A stretch of 64,000 nucleotides of DNA from Desulforamulus hydrothermalis Lam5 = DSM 18033 (GCF_000315365.1 NZ_CAOS01000012.1:62001-126000), one strand, 5' to 3'. Counted from the stretch's first letter, positions 15,366-24,819 are shown. The notes: a model not told the origin generated them from the letters alone. Numbers and translations: made by a program.

Positions 15366-18172
15366 GTGGACTACAGCAAAACCCTTAATTTACCACAAAC
15401 AGATTTTCCCATGCGGGGCAATTTACCGCAAAAAGAACCGGAAATCTTGAAGTATTGGCAGGAGATTGACCTGTACAACAAAGTACAGGCCAAAAACCGG
15501 GGTAAGACCAAGTACATTTTGCATGACGGCCCCCCCTATGCCAACGGGCATATCCACCTGGGACATACTTTAAATAAGGTGTTAAAGGATATGGTGGTAA
15601 AATATCGATCAATGGCCGGTTATGATGCTCCCTATGTACCGGGGTGGGATACCCATGGGCTGCCCATCGAGCAACAGGCCATTAAGCAACTGGGCATTAA
15701 CCGCCACCAGGTCAGTCCGGTTGAGTTTCGGGCTAAGTGCCGTGATTATGCGCTGCAGTGGGCGAAAATTCAAAGTGAGGAATTTCAACGCTTAGGGGTA
15801 CGGGGTGATTGGCAGCGGCCCTACTATACCCTGTTGCCTCAATATGAGGCCACACAAATTCGTGTATTTGGGGAAATGGCCAAAAAGGGTTATATTTACA
15901 AGGGTCTTAAGCCGGTGTACTGGTGCGCCTGCTGTGAAACAGCACTGGCTGAAGCAGAAGTTGAGTATGCCGATAAAACCTCTCCCTCAATTTATGTTAA
16001 ATTTCCGGTTAAGGACGGCCGGGGGATTCTGCCTGAGGATGCGGCTGTGGTAATCTGGACCACCACTCCCTGGACCCTGCCGGCTAACGTGGCCATTGCG
16101 GTTCATCCGGAATTTGAATATGTATTGGCCTTGGTTAACGGTCATAAAGTTGTGGTGGCCAAAGGTTTGCTGGATGCTTTCCGGCAAGCGGTGGAGGCTG
16201 CCGAGGCAGCAATCCTGGATACTTATAAAGGAGAACAACTGGAACGGGTGGTCTGCCGGCATCCCTTTATGGAGCGTGATTCTCTGGTTATTTTAGGAGA
16301 GCACGTTACCCTGGAGGCCGGTACCGGAGCTGTACACACGGCGCCGGGGCATGGCGAAGAAGATTTCCAGGTGGGCAAGCAATACGGCTTACCTGTTTTA
16401 GCGCCGTTGGATAACCGGGGCAGGTTTACGGCAGAAGGCGGCAAGTTTGAGGGGCAGTTTATCCTGGATGCCAATAAAACTATTATTGAAGAATTAAAAG
16501 AAAAAAATGTCCTGCTGGGGCATGGTCAGATAAAACACCAGTACCCCCACTGCTGGCGTTGCAAACAACCCATTTTCTTCCGGGCCACTGAACAATGGTT
16601 TGCTTCGGTGGACGGTTTTCGCCAGAAAGCTCTTCAGGCTATTCGCAATGTTAACTGGGTGCCGGCCTGGGGTGAAGACCGTATTTACAATATGGTGGAA
16701 GGACGGGGTGACTGGTGCGTATCCCGCCAGCGAACCTGGGGTGTGCCAATTCCCATTTTCTACTGCAATGACTGCGGTAAAGAAATTATTACGGAAGAAA
16801 CCATTGCCCATATTGAAAAATTGTTTAAGGAACACGGGTCAGATATTTGGTTTGCCAAAGAAGCCAATGAGCTGGTGCCGCCTGGGTTAACCTGTCACCA
16901 CTGCGGTAAGGGCAAAGATTTCCGCAAGGAAACTGATACCATGGATGTTTGGTTTGATTCCGGCTCCAGCCACCTGGCGGTACTGAACCAGCCTGCATTG
17001 TGGCCGGAACTGCAGTGGCCGGCTGACTTGTACCTGGAAGGCAGTGACCAGCACCGGGGTTGGTTTAACTCCTCCTTATCCACCGCTGTGGCAGTAACCG
17101 GCCAACCACCCTATAAAACTGTACTAACCCACGGTTTTACAGTGGATGAAAAGGGACGCAAGATGTCCAAATCCCTGGGCAATGTGGTGGATCCCCTGAA
17201 AATTTGTGACCAGATGGGTGCAGACATTCTGCGTCTTTGGGTGTCTTCGGCGGATTACCGTTCAGACCTGGCGCTGTCCCCCAATATTTTAAAACAGATT
17301 GCCGAAGCATATCGTAAGATTCGCAACACCGCCCGCTTCCTGCTGGGCAACCTGTATGACTACAACCCGGTGCAGGACGAAGTGGCCTATGAACAGTTGC
17401 CTGAGTTAGACCGGGTAGCCCTGCTGGAACTGCACAAATTAATCAACCAGGTGCTGGCGGCCTATGAAAATTATGAATTCCACCTTGGTTTACCCTGCGG
17501 GTACACAATTATTTCCGGGGGTAAACCTGAGCGCCTTTTTACTTGGATGTCATTAAAAACCCCCCCGTATAACTGCCCCCCCCGGCACTCCCTTGGAACC
17601 CCCCCCCGGCCCCAAACGGTTCCTCTACCGGGGGCCGGGATGCACTGGTTCGTCTGCTGACGCCGGTCTTAGCCTTTACCACCGAAGAAATTTATAAGCA
17701 TATGCCGGTAGTGGGTGAGCGTCCGGCCAGTGTACAGCTGCTGGATATGCCGCAGGTAAATGAGCGCTACCTGGACGATGAACTGGAGAAAAAGTGGGAG
17801 AAAATTCACGCTGTTCGCAAAGAGGTATTAAAGGCGCTGGAAAACGCCCGCCAACAAAAAGTGATTGGTAATGCTTTGGAGGCGGCCGTTGACCTTTATG
17901 CAGCCGGCGAGGTGGCAGAACTGCTGCAGCCAATGGCCGAAGAACTGGCTACCCTGTTTATTGTTTCTCAGGTAAATTTGCAGCCCCTGTCTGCTGCTCC
18001 GGCAGATGCCGTCAAAGGTGAGGAATTGGAGCTGGCTGTTAAAGTAACCGCCGCATCGGGCCAAAAGTGCGAGCGCTGCTGGATGTACCACCAGGATGTG
18101 GGCAAAGATACCGAACATGCTTCCCTGTGCCCCCGCTGTGCCGGTGTGGTAAAACAATATCATACAGTATGA
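15366..18172 (+). CDS. ileS: Isoleucyl-tRNA synthetase, reading frame disrupted between about 17488 and 17655
   Basis: IleRS charges tRNA-Ile. The 5' part (15366 to about 17488) is intact: HIGH motif in [12 protein letters not shown], editing domain with [11 protein letters not shown] and the KMSKS motif in [11 protein letters not shown]. The 3' part (from about 17655 to 18172) is also intact in another frame: [18 protein letters not shown], then the C-terminal zinc finger CERCW...CPRC. In between, the expected anticodon-domain sequence is recognisable only as fragments across frames, with several C and G runs. Translation from the start would end at 17660 after 764 residues. Since ileS is essential, sequencing error is the likeliest reason. 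The start is GTG 15366 behind GGAG; GTG 15357 is an alternative. Confidence 0.9.
17488..17655 (+). other. Low-complexity, indel-rich segment inside ileS (probable sequence error)
   Basis: This segment contains runs of seven to nine C residues at 17570, 17576 and 17599 and several doubled G/C positions. Reading it in one frame gives no IleRS-like protein. Pieces such as CTGAGCGCCTTTT, ACTTGGATGTCATTAAA, CCCAAACGGTTC and GATGCACTGGTTCGTCTGC are each in the expected order but in different frames. Coding is normal on both sides. Confidence 0.8.
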
Positions 18173-18201
18173 AATATGCGGGAGCTGCTTACGGCAGCTC
18201 T

Positions 18202-18467
18202 CAGAGTGTTAACAAACATTAGCGGTGGTTTATGATCCCCTTTGGCTCCGGTCTACGCACCGACAGCACTATGATTCGCTGCGGGGGCCCTTGGGGTCGC
18301 CTCAAACGGGCCATCCTGGCCCGGTTCGGCTGGCACCCACGTCCTGTGGGCGCCCCACCCAATGGCTCCTTTCGCTCATCAAGTGCTGTGACCGGTGCTT
18401 CGACAAGTCGCCGACAGGGGATCATCAAACCACCTCACTTTGTTTTACAACCTTTGTCTACAGTCTG
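18202..18467 (+). mobile_element. Fold-back terminator-targeting element, complete copy C
   Basis: This element of about 266 bp begins with CAGAGTGTTAACAAA and ends with TTTGTCTACAGTCTG, imperfect inverted repeats of 15 bp. Its two halves are roughly complementary along their whole length (GGTGGTTTATGATCCCC pairs with GGGGATCATCAAACCACC; GCACCGACAGCACT with AGTGCTGTGACCGGTGC). It sits at the ileS terminator. The hairpin GGAGCTGC-TTAC-GGCAGCTC is present as an exact direct repeat on both sides (18181-18200 and 18468-18487); only the right copy keeps the T-tract. It encodes no credible protein. Confidence 0.85.
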
Positions 18468-18497
18468 GGAGCTGCTTACGGCAGCTCCCTATTTTTT
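18468..18497 (+). terminator. Original ileS terminator (right hairpin copy)
   Basis: GGAGCTGC-TTAC-GGCAGCTCC followed by CTATTTTTTG is a full Rho-independent terminator. The hairpin part is duplicated on the left side of the fold-back element (18181-18200), separating the ileS stop from its T-tract by about 270 bp. Confidence 0.85.
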
Positions 18498-18743
18498 GTC
18501 TGACCGCAGAGCATCTAAATCGATCAGGCCCTTTTTGGCCCGCTGGGTAATGATGCCGCCGATACGTCCTGATTCAATGGAAGTTAAAGCACCCCAGCCT
18601 TCTTTTTTTACCTTATCAGCCAGACCCAGCTCGGCGGCTATCTCCAGTTTTAACAAATCCATGGCTGTGGGCTGTTTTTCTCGGTTGTTCTTATTATGCA
18701 CCTTGCGGCTTTCCGGATTGGTTGTTTTTATCTTTGCTGTCAT
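18489..18743 (-). CDS. Small acid-soluble spore protein, alpha/beta type
   Basis: The 84-residue protein has the SASP alpha/beta signatures KLEIAAELGLADKVKKEGWGALTSIESGRIGG (in parts: LEIAAELGL, GWGALTSIESGRIGG) followed by a basic tail. These proteins coat DNA in the dormant spore and protect it from UV and heat; the Glu in SIES matches the germination-protease cleavage region. The start is ATG 18743 with GGGGGT upstream. The N-terminal 25 residues are unusually long and basic. It indicates a spore-former. Confidence 0.9.
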   Translation of the reverse strand: MTAKIKTTNPESRKVHNKNNREKQPTAMDLLKLEIAAELGLADKVKKEGWGALTSIESGRIGGIITQRAKKGLIDLDALRSDKK

Positions 18744-18764
18744 CTGGCAATACCCCCTGAACAA

Positions 18765-18796
18765 GAAACCCTCCTGCGGCGGAGGGTTTCTCTTTG
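18765..18796. terminator. Terminator-like hairpin upstream of the spore protein gene
   Basis: GAAACCCTCC-TGCGGC-GGAGGGTTTC with TCTTT on the plus side forms a 10-bp stem. It lies in the spore gene's leader on the minus strand. No plus gene ends here, so its role is unclear. Confidence 0.4.
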
Positions 18797-18888
18797 CCGG
18801 GCTAGTGCGGCCGGCGCCGGTTTTGCTTAGCTATCATGCCAGACCCACGGGGAATGACAGCGGGCAAAACCTGACGGTGTACGGAGAG

Positions 18889-18929
18889 CTAAATAATAAA
18901 GCCCCCCGGTTTGCCGGACAAACCCGGGC
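18889..18929 (-). terminator. Minus-strand terminator with no visible gene before it
   Basis: Read on the minus strand, GCCCGGGTTTG-TCCGG-CAAACCGGGGGGC is followed by TTTATTATTTAG. It would end a minus-strand transcript coming from the right, yet no minus-strand gene lies between 18930 and 19328. It may end an antisense RNA to the riboswitch region or protect the spore gene from read-through. Confidence 0.5.
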
Positions 18930-19014
18930 AATATCATTATGCCCGGCCAATCTTGCCTTTATGATATTAATTTGTTCTCAACTGCCATAAAAAATATTTT
19001 TCACGAAAAGGGTT

Positions 19015-19043
19015 TTGAAATTATAGAAAGAAAATAAAATTAT
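19015..19043 (+). promoter_or_regulatory. Probable sigma-A promoter of the gcv transcript
   Basis: TTGAAA (19015-19020), 17 bp and AATTAT (19038-19043) precede the glycine riboswitch by about 13 bp. The -10 box is weak, but position and spacing fit. Confidence 0.45.
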
Positions 19044-19055
19044 GGAAAAAGCATA

Positions 19056-19287
19056 GGAGCGGATGAAGGCTGTGGGAGAGACCCTAAAGGGCGCCGAAGG
19101 AGCAAAACCGGTTAGCCGGCTGTGGGCAACGGTTAAACTCTCAGGCAAAAGGACTGCAGCCGGACGAAACTCTGGAGAGTTCCTGCCCTCGGGGCAGGAC
19201 ACCCAAGGGGAAGCTTTCCGCAGGGAAGTCATCTCTCAGGTTAAAAGGACAGGGTATGCCAGCAGTGGTATAACTCTGTCCTTTTCT
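19056..19287 (+). ncRNA. Tandem glycine riboswitch with terminator, upstream of gcvT
   Basis: Two glycine aptamers lie back to back. Aptamer 1 (about 19056-19163) has GGATGAAGGCTGTGGGAGAG, GGCGCCGAAGGAGCAA and AAACTCTCAGGCAAAAGGAC. Aptamer 2 (about 19164-19255) has CTCTGGAGAGT, ACACCCAAGGGGAAG and TCTCTCAGGTTAAAAGGACAG. The last P1 strand overlaps a hairpin, AGGACAGGGTA to TAACTCTGTCCTTTTC (19246-19287), that looks like the expression-platform terminator. Glycine binding should free the downstream glycine-cleavage genes. Confidence 0.93.
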
Positions 19288-19328
19288 TGTGCCCGGCCGG
19301 ATCATAACAGTTGGAAGGAGGGGACGGT

Positions 19329-20423
19329 GTGACGGAAATAAAACGTACACCTCTGTACCACGCCCACCTGGCAGCGGGGGGCAAGATGGTGGAATTTGGC
19401 GGTTGGTTAATGCCGGTGCAGTATGAAGGGATTATCAAAGAACACCAGGTTGTACGGTCGGCTGCCGGTCTGTTTGATGTATCCCATATGGGCGAGATAA
19501 AAATTTCCGGCAAGGGTGCCGGTGAATTTGTGCAGAAAGTGATTACCAACGACGTGTTTCGTCTGCGACCGGGCTGTGCCATGTATGCACTGCTTTGCAA
19601 TCCTCAGGGCGGTACCATAGATGACTTATTGGTGTATCAACTGGCCCCGGAACAGTACCTGCTGGTGGTCAATGCCGCCAACACAGATAAGGATTATCAA
19701 TGGCTGGCGAATCTGGCGCCGGCTGGCGTGGAGGTAGACAACGTATCTGAAACAATCTGCCAACTGGCCTTGCAGGGACCGGCAGCGCAGGCCATTTTAC
19801 AGAAAATTACTGCCGCCGAGCTTGGTGCAATAAGGTACTTCTGTTTTATTAACGGACAGGTGGCCGGGGTGGAGTGCATGATCTCCCGCACGGGCTATAC
19901 CGGCGAAGACGGTTTTGAGTTGTATTTTGCGGCTGCTAAGGCGACGACCGTGTGGCAAACCATTTTGGAAGCCGGCCGGGAGGCCGGAATAAAACCGGCC
20001 GGCCTGGGGGCAAGAGATACCCTGCGCCTGGAAGCCTGCCTGGCCCTTTACGGACATGAACTGACCGAAGAGATTTCCCCGCTGATGGCAGAGCTGGGCT
20101 GGACGGTAAAGTTTTATAAACCGGAGTTTATTGGCAGAGAGGCATTGTTGCAAGAAAAGCAGGCCGGTGCCACGCATCGGCTGGTGGGATTGGAAATGAT
20201 TGACCGGGGCATACCGCGTCAAGGTTATCAAATCTGTAAGGATGGTTTGCCGGTAGGGTGGGTTACCTCCGGCAGCTTTGCTCCAACCTTGAATAAAAAT
20301 TTGGCTTTGGGCTATGTGGCTGCTCAATGGACCGACACCGGCAGCGAACTGGAGGTTATGGTGCGCAATAAACCACTCAAAGCCCGTGTTGTACAAAAAC
20401 CATTTTATAAACGGGAGGTTTAA
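19329..20423 (+). CDS. gcvT: Glycine cleavage system T protein (aminomethyltransferase)
   Basis: The 364-residue protein transfers the aminomethyl carbon from the H protein to tetrahydrofolate, releasing ammonia. Visible motifs are TPLYHAHLAAGGKMVEFGGW, FDVSHMGEI, ISRTGYTGEDGFELYF, GLGARDTLRLEACLALYGHEL and GWVTSGSFAPTLNKNLALGYV. GTG 19329 with AAGGAGG 7 bp upstream is chosen over the TTG at 19311. It is the first gene of the four-gene gcv operon under the riboswitch. Confidence 0.96.
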   Translation: MTEIKRTPLYHAHLAAGGKMVEFGGWLMPVQYEGIIKEHQVVRSAAGLFDVSHMGEIKISGKGAGEFVQKVITNDVFRLRPGCAMYALLCNPQGGTIDDLLVYQLAPEQYLLVVNAANTDKDYQWLANLAPAGVEVDNVSETICQLALQGPAAQAILQKITAAELGAIRYFCFINGQVAGVECMISRTGYTGEDGFELYFAAAKATTVWQTILEAGREAGIKPAGLGARDTLRLEACLALYGHELTEEISPLMAELGWTVKFYKPEFIGREALLQEKQAGATHRLVGLEMIDRGIPRQGYQICKDGLPVGWVTSGSFAPTLNKNLALGYVAAQWTDTGSELEVMVRNKPLKARVVQKPFYKREV

Positions 20424-20427
20424 GCAA

Positions 20428-20814
20428 ATGAAAGTACCGGTTGATTTGAAGTACAGCAGAGAACATGAATGGGTGAGGGTTGACGGGAACCGTGTGACAG
20501 TCGGTATTACCGACTATGCCCAGGAATCCATGGGGGATATTGTGTTTGTGGAGTTGCCTGCTATAGGTGACGCCGTGGTGGCGGAAGAACCCTTTGGGGT
20601 GGTGGAATCGGTCAAGACAGCCAGTGATTTGTATGCGCCGGTTAGCGGCCAGGTGGTGGAAATAAACAATCAGCCGTTGGATGAACCGGCTGTGATTAAC
20701 CAGGAACCTTATGGCAGGGGCTGGTTGATTGTGGTTGAAATGTCTGACCCGGCTCAGTTGGAGAACTTGCTTAGCCCCGAGGAATACCGGGCTATGGTGG
20801 AAGAACAAGCATAA
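20428..20814 (+). CDS. gcvH: Glycine cleavage system H protein
   Basis: The 128-residue lipoyl carrier has the HEWVRVDGNRVTVGITDYAQ start and the lipoyl lysine in VESVKTASDLYAPVSG. It shuttles the aminomethyl group between the P and T proteins. It begins 4 bp after gcvT with GGGAGGT upstream. Confidence 0.97.
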   Translation: MKVPVDLKYSREHEWVRVDGNRVTVGITDYAQESMGDIVFVELPAIGDAVVAEEPFGVVESVKTASDLYAPVSGQVVEINNQPLDEPAVINQEPYGRGWLIVVEMSDPAQLENLLSPEEYRAMVEEQA

Positions 20815-20835
20815 CTGGGAAAGAGGGTAGGTATT

Positions 20836-22176
20836 TTGAAATTTATACCTCATACGGCAGAAGAACTTCGGCAAATGCTGGAGACCCTGGGTATTGAAGG
20901 GACCGACCGGTTATTTGAAGAAATTCCTCCGGCCATACGCCTGCGGCGGGAGCTGCAAGTGGCAGGCGGCTTATCTGAACCGGAATTGGCCCGCCACATG
21001 TCCGACTTGGCCCTCCTTAACACCGGGGTGGATCAATTTATTTGTTTTTTAGGGGCGGGCGCCTATGACCATTATGTACCCAGCGCGGTCAAACATATTT
21101 TAGCCAGGTCTGAGTTTTATACTGCTTATACCCCATACCAGCCGGAAATCAGCCAGGGTATATTGCAAACAATTTTTGAATATCAAAGTATGATCTGCCT
21201 GCTGACCGGCATGGATGTGGCCAACGCGTCCATGTATGACGGCGCCAGCGCCCTGGCAGAAGCAGCCCTGATGGCCTGTGCCGTCACCCGGCGGTCAGAG
21301 GTGCTGGTGGCACGGGCGGTTCACCCGGCGTACCGGCAAGTACTGAGAACATATCTGAACGGTCCCGGCATAAAAGTTAACGAAGTGCCCTTTCAAGAAG
21401 GACTTACCTTGGCTGATGCGGCTGCCGACATGCTAAACCCAAAAACCGCTGCCCTGCTGGTACAGTATCCCAACTTTTTCGGTTGTGTTGAAGAACTGGC
21501 CAAACTGGCGGAGGCAGCCCATGCGGCGGGCGCTTTGCTGGTGGTGTGCGCCGATCCGGTGGCCCTGGCCTTGTTAAAGTCACCGGGGCAGTGCGGGGCA
21601 GATATTGTGGTGGGAGAAGGGCAACCGTTGGGCATACCCCTGTCTTACGGCGGCCCCTACCTGGGTTTTCTGGCCTGCCGGGACAAATATATGAGAAAAA
21701 TGCCCGGACGCCTGGTGGGCCAAACCACGGATGCGGAGGGGCGCCGGGCTTATGTGTTGACTCTGCAGGCACGGGAACAGCATATCCGCCGGGAAAAGGC
21801 CACTTCAAATATTTGTTCTAACCAGGCTCTGTGTGCCCTGGCGGCTACCGTGTATTTAAGCCTGGTGGGCCGGCACGGACTGCGCCGGGTGGCTGAATTA
21901 TGCTTGCAAAAAACTGCGTATGCAAGACAACTGCTGTCCCGGCTGCCCGGTTACCGGTTGCCCTGGGCATCGCCTGTATTTAAAGAATTTGTCATACAAA
22001 CAAAGATTGCCCCTGAGTCAATTAACCGTGAGCTGTTAAAACATAAAATCCTGGGCGGGCTGGATTTAGGCCGCTATTATCCGGAACTGAGCGGGCACAT
22101 GCTGTTCTGCGTCACAGAGCAAAGAAGCCGGCAGGAAATCCATTTGCTGGCAGATCGATTGGGGGCCATATCATGA
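20836..22176 (+). CDS. gcvPA: Glycine dehydrogenase (decarboxylating) subunit 1
   Basis: The 446-residue N-terminal half of the split P protein begins with [18 protein letters not shown] and has the family motifs [39 protein letters not shown] and [17 protein letters not shown]. Together with GcvPB it decarboxylates glycine using PLP. The start is TTG 20836 behind GAGGGTAGG. It overlaps gcvPB by 4 bp (ATGA). Confidence 0.96.
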   Translation: MKFIPHTAEELRQMLETLGIEGTDRLFEEIPPAIRLRRELQVAGGLSEPELARHMSDLALLNTGVDQFICFLGAGAYDHYVPSAVKHILARSEFYTAYTPYQPEISQGILQTIFEYQSMICLLTGMDVANASMYDGASALAEAALMACAVTRRSEVLVARAVHPAYRQVLRTYLNGPGIKVNEVPFQEGLTLADAAADMLNPKTAALLVQYPNFFGCVEELAKLAEAAHAAGALLVVCADPVALALLKSPGQCGADIVVGEGQPLGIPLSYGGPYLGFLACRDKYMRKMPGRLVGQTTDAEGRRAYVLTLQAREQHIRREKATSNICSNQALCALAATVYLSLVGRHGLRRVAELCLQKTAYARQLLSRLPGYRLPWASPVFKEFVIQTKIAPESINRELLKHKILGGLDLGRYYPELSGHMLFCVTEQRSRQEIHLLADRLGAIS

Positions 22177-23627
22177 CGGAAAAACTAATCTTTGAATTGA
22201 GTTCGCCCGGCCGACATGGCATTGAATTTCCTGCCTGTGATGTGCCGGCAGCAGATTTAGCTGATTTGTTGCCCCAAGAGTGCTTAAGGGAAAGTGATCC
22301 ACCGCTGCCGGAAGTGAGCGAACCGGATGCGGTGCGGCACTTTGTAAGACTTTCCCGCTTGAATTTTGGGGTGGATGTTGGCTTTTACCCCCTGGGGTCG
22401 TGTACCATGAAATATAACCCCAAGGTGGCGGAGGATGCAGCAGCTCTCAACGGCTTTACCCGGCTGCATCCTTATCAACCGGCAGAGCTGTGCCAGGGCG
22501 CCCTTCGATTAATGTATGAAACCCAGCAGGATTTGGCAGAAATCACCGGCATGGACGCTTTTACTTTGCAGCCCGCTGCAGGCGCCCAGGGGGAACTGAC
22601 CGGTATGCTCATAATTAAGGCCTACCTGGCCGGTAAGGGAGAAACCGGTCGAACTAAAGTAATTGTGCCGGATGCTGCCCATGGCACTAACCCGGCCACC
22701 GCGGCCCTGTGTGGTTTTCAGGTGGTGGAAGTGAAGTCAGACCGGCGGGGTGGTGTGGATCCGGAGGCTTTAAAGCAGGTTTTAGGGCCTGACGTAGCGG
22801 CCTTGATGCTTACCAATCCCAGCACCCTGGGTTTGTTTGAAGATCAAATTTTAGAAATTGCTGATTTGGTTCACCAGGCCGGGGGTCTTTTGTATTACGA
22901 CGGAGCCAACCTGAATGCCATTATGGGGTATGCCCGTCCCGGTGATATGGGTTTCGATGTGGTTCACCTGAATTTGCACAAGACTTTCGGCACGCCCCAT
23001 GGCGGCGGCGGACCGGGGGCCGGACCGGTGGGAGTAAAGGCAGAGCTGATACCCTTTTTGCCCCAACCGGTGATTATTAAACAGGGCGACAAGTATTTAC
23101 TTGATGATGACCGTCCGCTGTCTATCGGCAAGGTGAACGCCTTTTACGGTAATTTTGGCGTGGTGGTAAAGGCATATACATACCTGCGGGCGCTGGGCGG
23201 CCGGGGTTTAAAACAGGTGTCAGAATTTGCCGTACTCAATGCCAATTACTTAATGAAACGATTGGCCGATCATTTGCGAATCCCTTATCAACGGACCTGT
23301 ATGCATGAATTTGTGGCCTCGCTGCCCAAAGAGTGCAAAGACCGGGGGATTAAAACCTTGGATATTGCTAAAAGGTTATTGGATTACGGATATCACCCGC
23401 CTACCGTTTACTTTCCGTTGATTGTTGAAGAAGCCATCATGATTGAACCAACCGAAACAGAAAGCAAAACTACCCTGGATTTGTTTGCGGACAGCCTAAT
23501 TAAGGTTTTGGCAGAAGCCCGGGAAAACCCCGGTTTGTTAAAAAACGCGCCTTATACCACGCCGGTGCGCAGACTGGATGAAGTGACTGCCGCCCGCAAG
23601 CCGGTATTAAGCTGGTTCCCGGCATAA
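22173..23627 (+). CDS. gcvPB: Glycine dehydrogenase (decarboxylating) subunit 2
   Basis: The 484-residue subunit carries the PLP lysine in [20 protein letters not shown] and the family blocks [29 protein letters not shown] and [13 protein letters not shown]. It forms the active P protein with GcvPA. Its ATG overlaps the gcvPA stop (ATGA), which points to translational coupling. Confidence 0.97.
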   Translation: MTEKLIFELSSPGRHGIEFPACDVPAADLADLLPQECLRESDPPLPEVSEPDAVRHFVRLSRLNFGVDVGFYPLGSCTMKYNPKVAEDAAALNGFTRLHPYQPAELCQGALRLMYETQQDLAEITGMDAFTLQPAAGAQGELTGMLIIKAYLAGKGETGRTKVIVPDAAHGTNPATAALCGFQVVEVKSDRRGGVDPEALKQVLGPDVAALMLTNPSTLGLFEDQILEIADLVHQAGGLLYYDGANLNAIMGYARPGDMGFDVVHLNLHKTFGTPHGGGGPGAGPVGVKAELIPFLPQPVIIKQGDKYLLDDDRPLSIGKVNAFYGNFGVVVKAYTYLRALGGRGLKQVSEFAVLNANYLMKRLADHLRIPYQRTCMHEFVASLPKECKDRGIKTLDIAKRLLDYGYHPPTVYFPLIVEEAIMIEPTETESKTTLDLFADSLIKVLAEARENPGLLKNAPYTTPVRRLDEVTAARKPVLSWFPA

Positions 23628-23645
23628 TTTGAGACAGGCTGCAGG

Positions 23646-23778
23646 TTGCATTTGATATTTAGGCTGTGCTATACTTTGACCGTCAGGCCGTATTAACAAG
23701 GCCGGGCCTGTTTGGGCAGCGGATACACCCGCGGGACTTCATCTGACCCTCAAAAAGATGAGGTCCGCGGTTTTTTTA
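23646..23778 (+). promoter_or_regulatory. Extended -10 promoter and structured leader with terminator (possible metal riboswitch) before the efflux gene
   Basis: TTGCAT (23646-23651), 18 bp and TGCTATACT (TATACT at 23670-23675, extended -10) should start an RNA near 23682. The leader contains CAGGCC, GGCCGGGCC, the hairpin GCGG-ATACAC-CCGC and GGGAC, then a strong terminator CCGCGGGACTTCATCT ... AGATGAGGTCCGCGG with seven T. The 5' arm of the terminator reuses the CCGCGGGAC that closes the upstream structure, so two folds exclude each other. The pieces resemble the NiCo (czcD) riboswitch, but I cannot confirm the four-way junction. Confidence 0.5.
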
Positions 23779-23789
23779 TTAGTGGGGTG

Positions 23790-24788
23790 ATGCCGGTGGT
23801 TAAGACACAGGTACAGGAAAAAAAATTAAAAATGGCGCGGCTGTCCATTCTCTCCAATACCTGTTTAACCCTTGGTAAACTGCTGGTGGGGTTGCGCATG
23901 GGATCGGTGGGAGTTATCTCCGAAGCGGTTCATTCGGGAATAGATTTAATTGCCTCTCTGATAGCCTTTATGGCTGTGCGGCAATCAGGCAAACCGGCCG
24001 ATCAAAGCCATCCTTACGGTCATGGAAAATTTGAGAACCTGGCCGGGATTATCGAGGCCCTTCTCATTATTGCAGCCGCCATCGGCATTTTTGTTCAGGC
24101 GGTACCCCGGCTTTGGCAAGGGGGCGGCCACCTTGAGTCGCTGGGCTGGGGGGCGGCGGTCATGGGTATTTCGGCGGGCGTTAACTTTTTAATATCCCGC
24201 CGCTTGATAAAAGTGGGACAGGAAACTGATTCAGCGGCCCTGGTGGCGGACGGCTGGCACCTGCGGACGGACGTATACACATCTTTAGGAGTTTTTATCG
24301 GCCTGGGGGCGATCCACCTGACGGGTTATACCATCCTGGATCCCCTGATAGGTATTGCTGTTGGCTTGCTCATCGTAAAGGCGGGCTTTGATTTAATCCG
24401 GGAGTCCATGGGAGTGATGTTGGATGTGAGCCTGCCGGCTGAGGAAGAGTCAGCTATTAAAAGTGTACTGCTGCGGCATGCGGATCAATTTTTGGAGTAC
24501 CATGGCCTGCGAACCCGTAAATCGGGTCCCTATCGTTATGTTGATCTGCACCTGGTGGTGCCCAGGTTTATGCCGGTGGGAGCCGCCCACAGGTTGTGCG
24601 ACCGCATCGAACAGGAGATAGCAGAAGCGTTGCCGCAGGTGCATGTGCTAATTCACTGCGAACCCTGTGAGGAAGCCGAAGAACCACGGGAAACCGGCTG
24701 TCCCAAAGCAACCTGCAGCAGCGGGGAAAACTGCCCGGCTGACAGCTGCCATAAAAAAGACAGCTGCCCCCGGGGGCGCTGCCCATAA
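23790..24788 (+). CDS. Cation diffusion facilitator family metal efflux transporter with Cys-rich tail
   Basis: The 332-residue protein is a CDF exporter with about six membrane segments, the metal-site motifs SEAVHSGIDLIASLIAF and DGWHLRTDVYTS, and a cytoplasmic beta-alpha domain (HGLRTRKSGPYRYVDLHLVV, HVLIHCEPCEE). It exports divalent cations in exchange for protons. The final 40 residues carry eight cysteines (TGCPKATCSSGENCPADSC, then DSCPRGRCP), an unusual metal-binding tail. ATG 23790 is proposed; GTG 23796 has slightly better spacing from GGGGTG. Regulation probably works through the leader at 23682-23778. Confidence 0.9.
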   Translation: MPVVKTQVQEKKLKMARLSILSNTCLTLGKLLVGLRMGSVGVISEAVHSGIDLIASLIAFMAVRQSGKPADQSHPYGHGKFENLAGIIEALLIIAAAIGIFVQAVPRLWQGGGHLESLGWGAAVMGISAGVNFLISRRLIKVGQETDSAALVADGWHLRTDVYTSLGVFIGLGAIHLTGYTILDPLIGIAVGLLIVKAGFDLIRESMGVMLDVSLPAEEESAIKSVLLRHADQFLEYHGLRTRKSGPYRYVDLHLVVPRFMPVGAAHRLCDRIEQEIAEALPQVHVLIHCEPCEEAEEPRETGCPKATCSSGENCPADSCHKKDSCPRGRCP

Positions 24789-24819
24789 CCCGTAAAGAAC
24801 AGTAAGGCTTACTACGCGC

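Noticed and set aside
17702-18172. Separate gene for a small zinc-finger protein downstream of ileS
   Set aside because: Its sequence is the normal C-terminal part of IleRS including the CERCW/CPRC zinc site; it is the continuation of the broken ileS frame.
18232-18990. Long open frame (252 codons) running through fold-back copy C and beyond, with look-alike frames in copies A, D and F
   Set aside because: The shared protein-like sequence exists only because the repeat DNA is shared. The frame has no ribosome site, runs into the antisense of the spore protein gene, and differs in end and frame at each copy.
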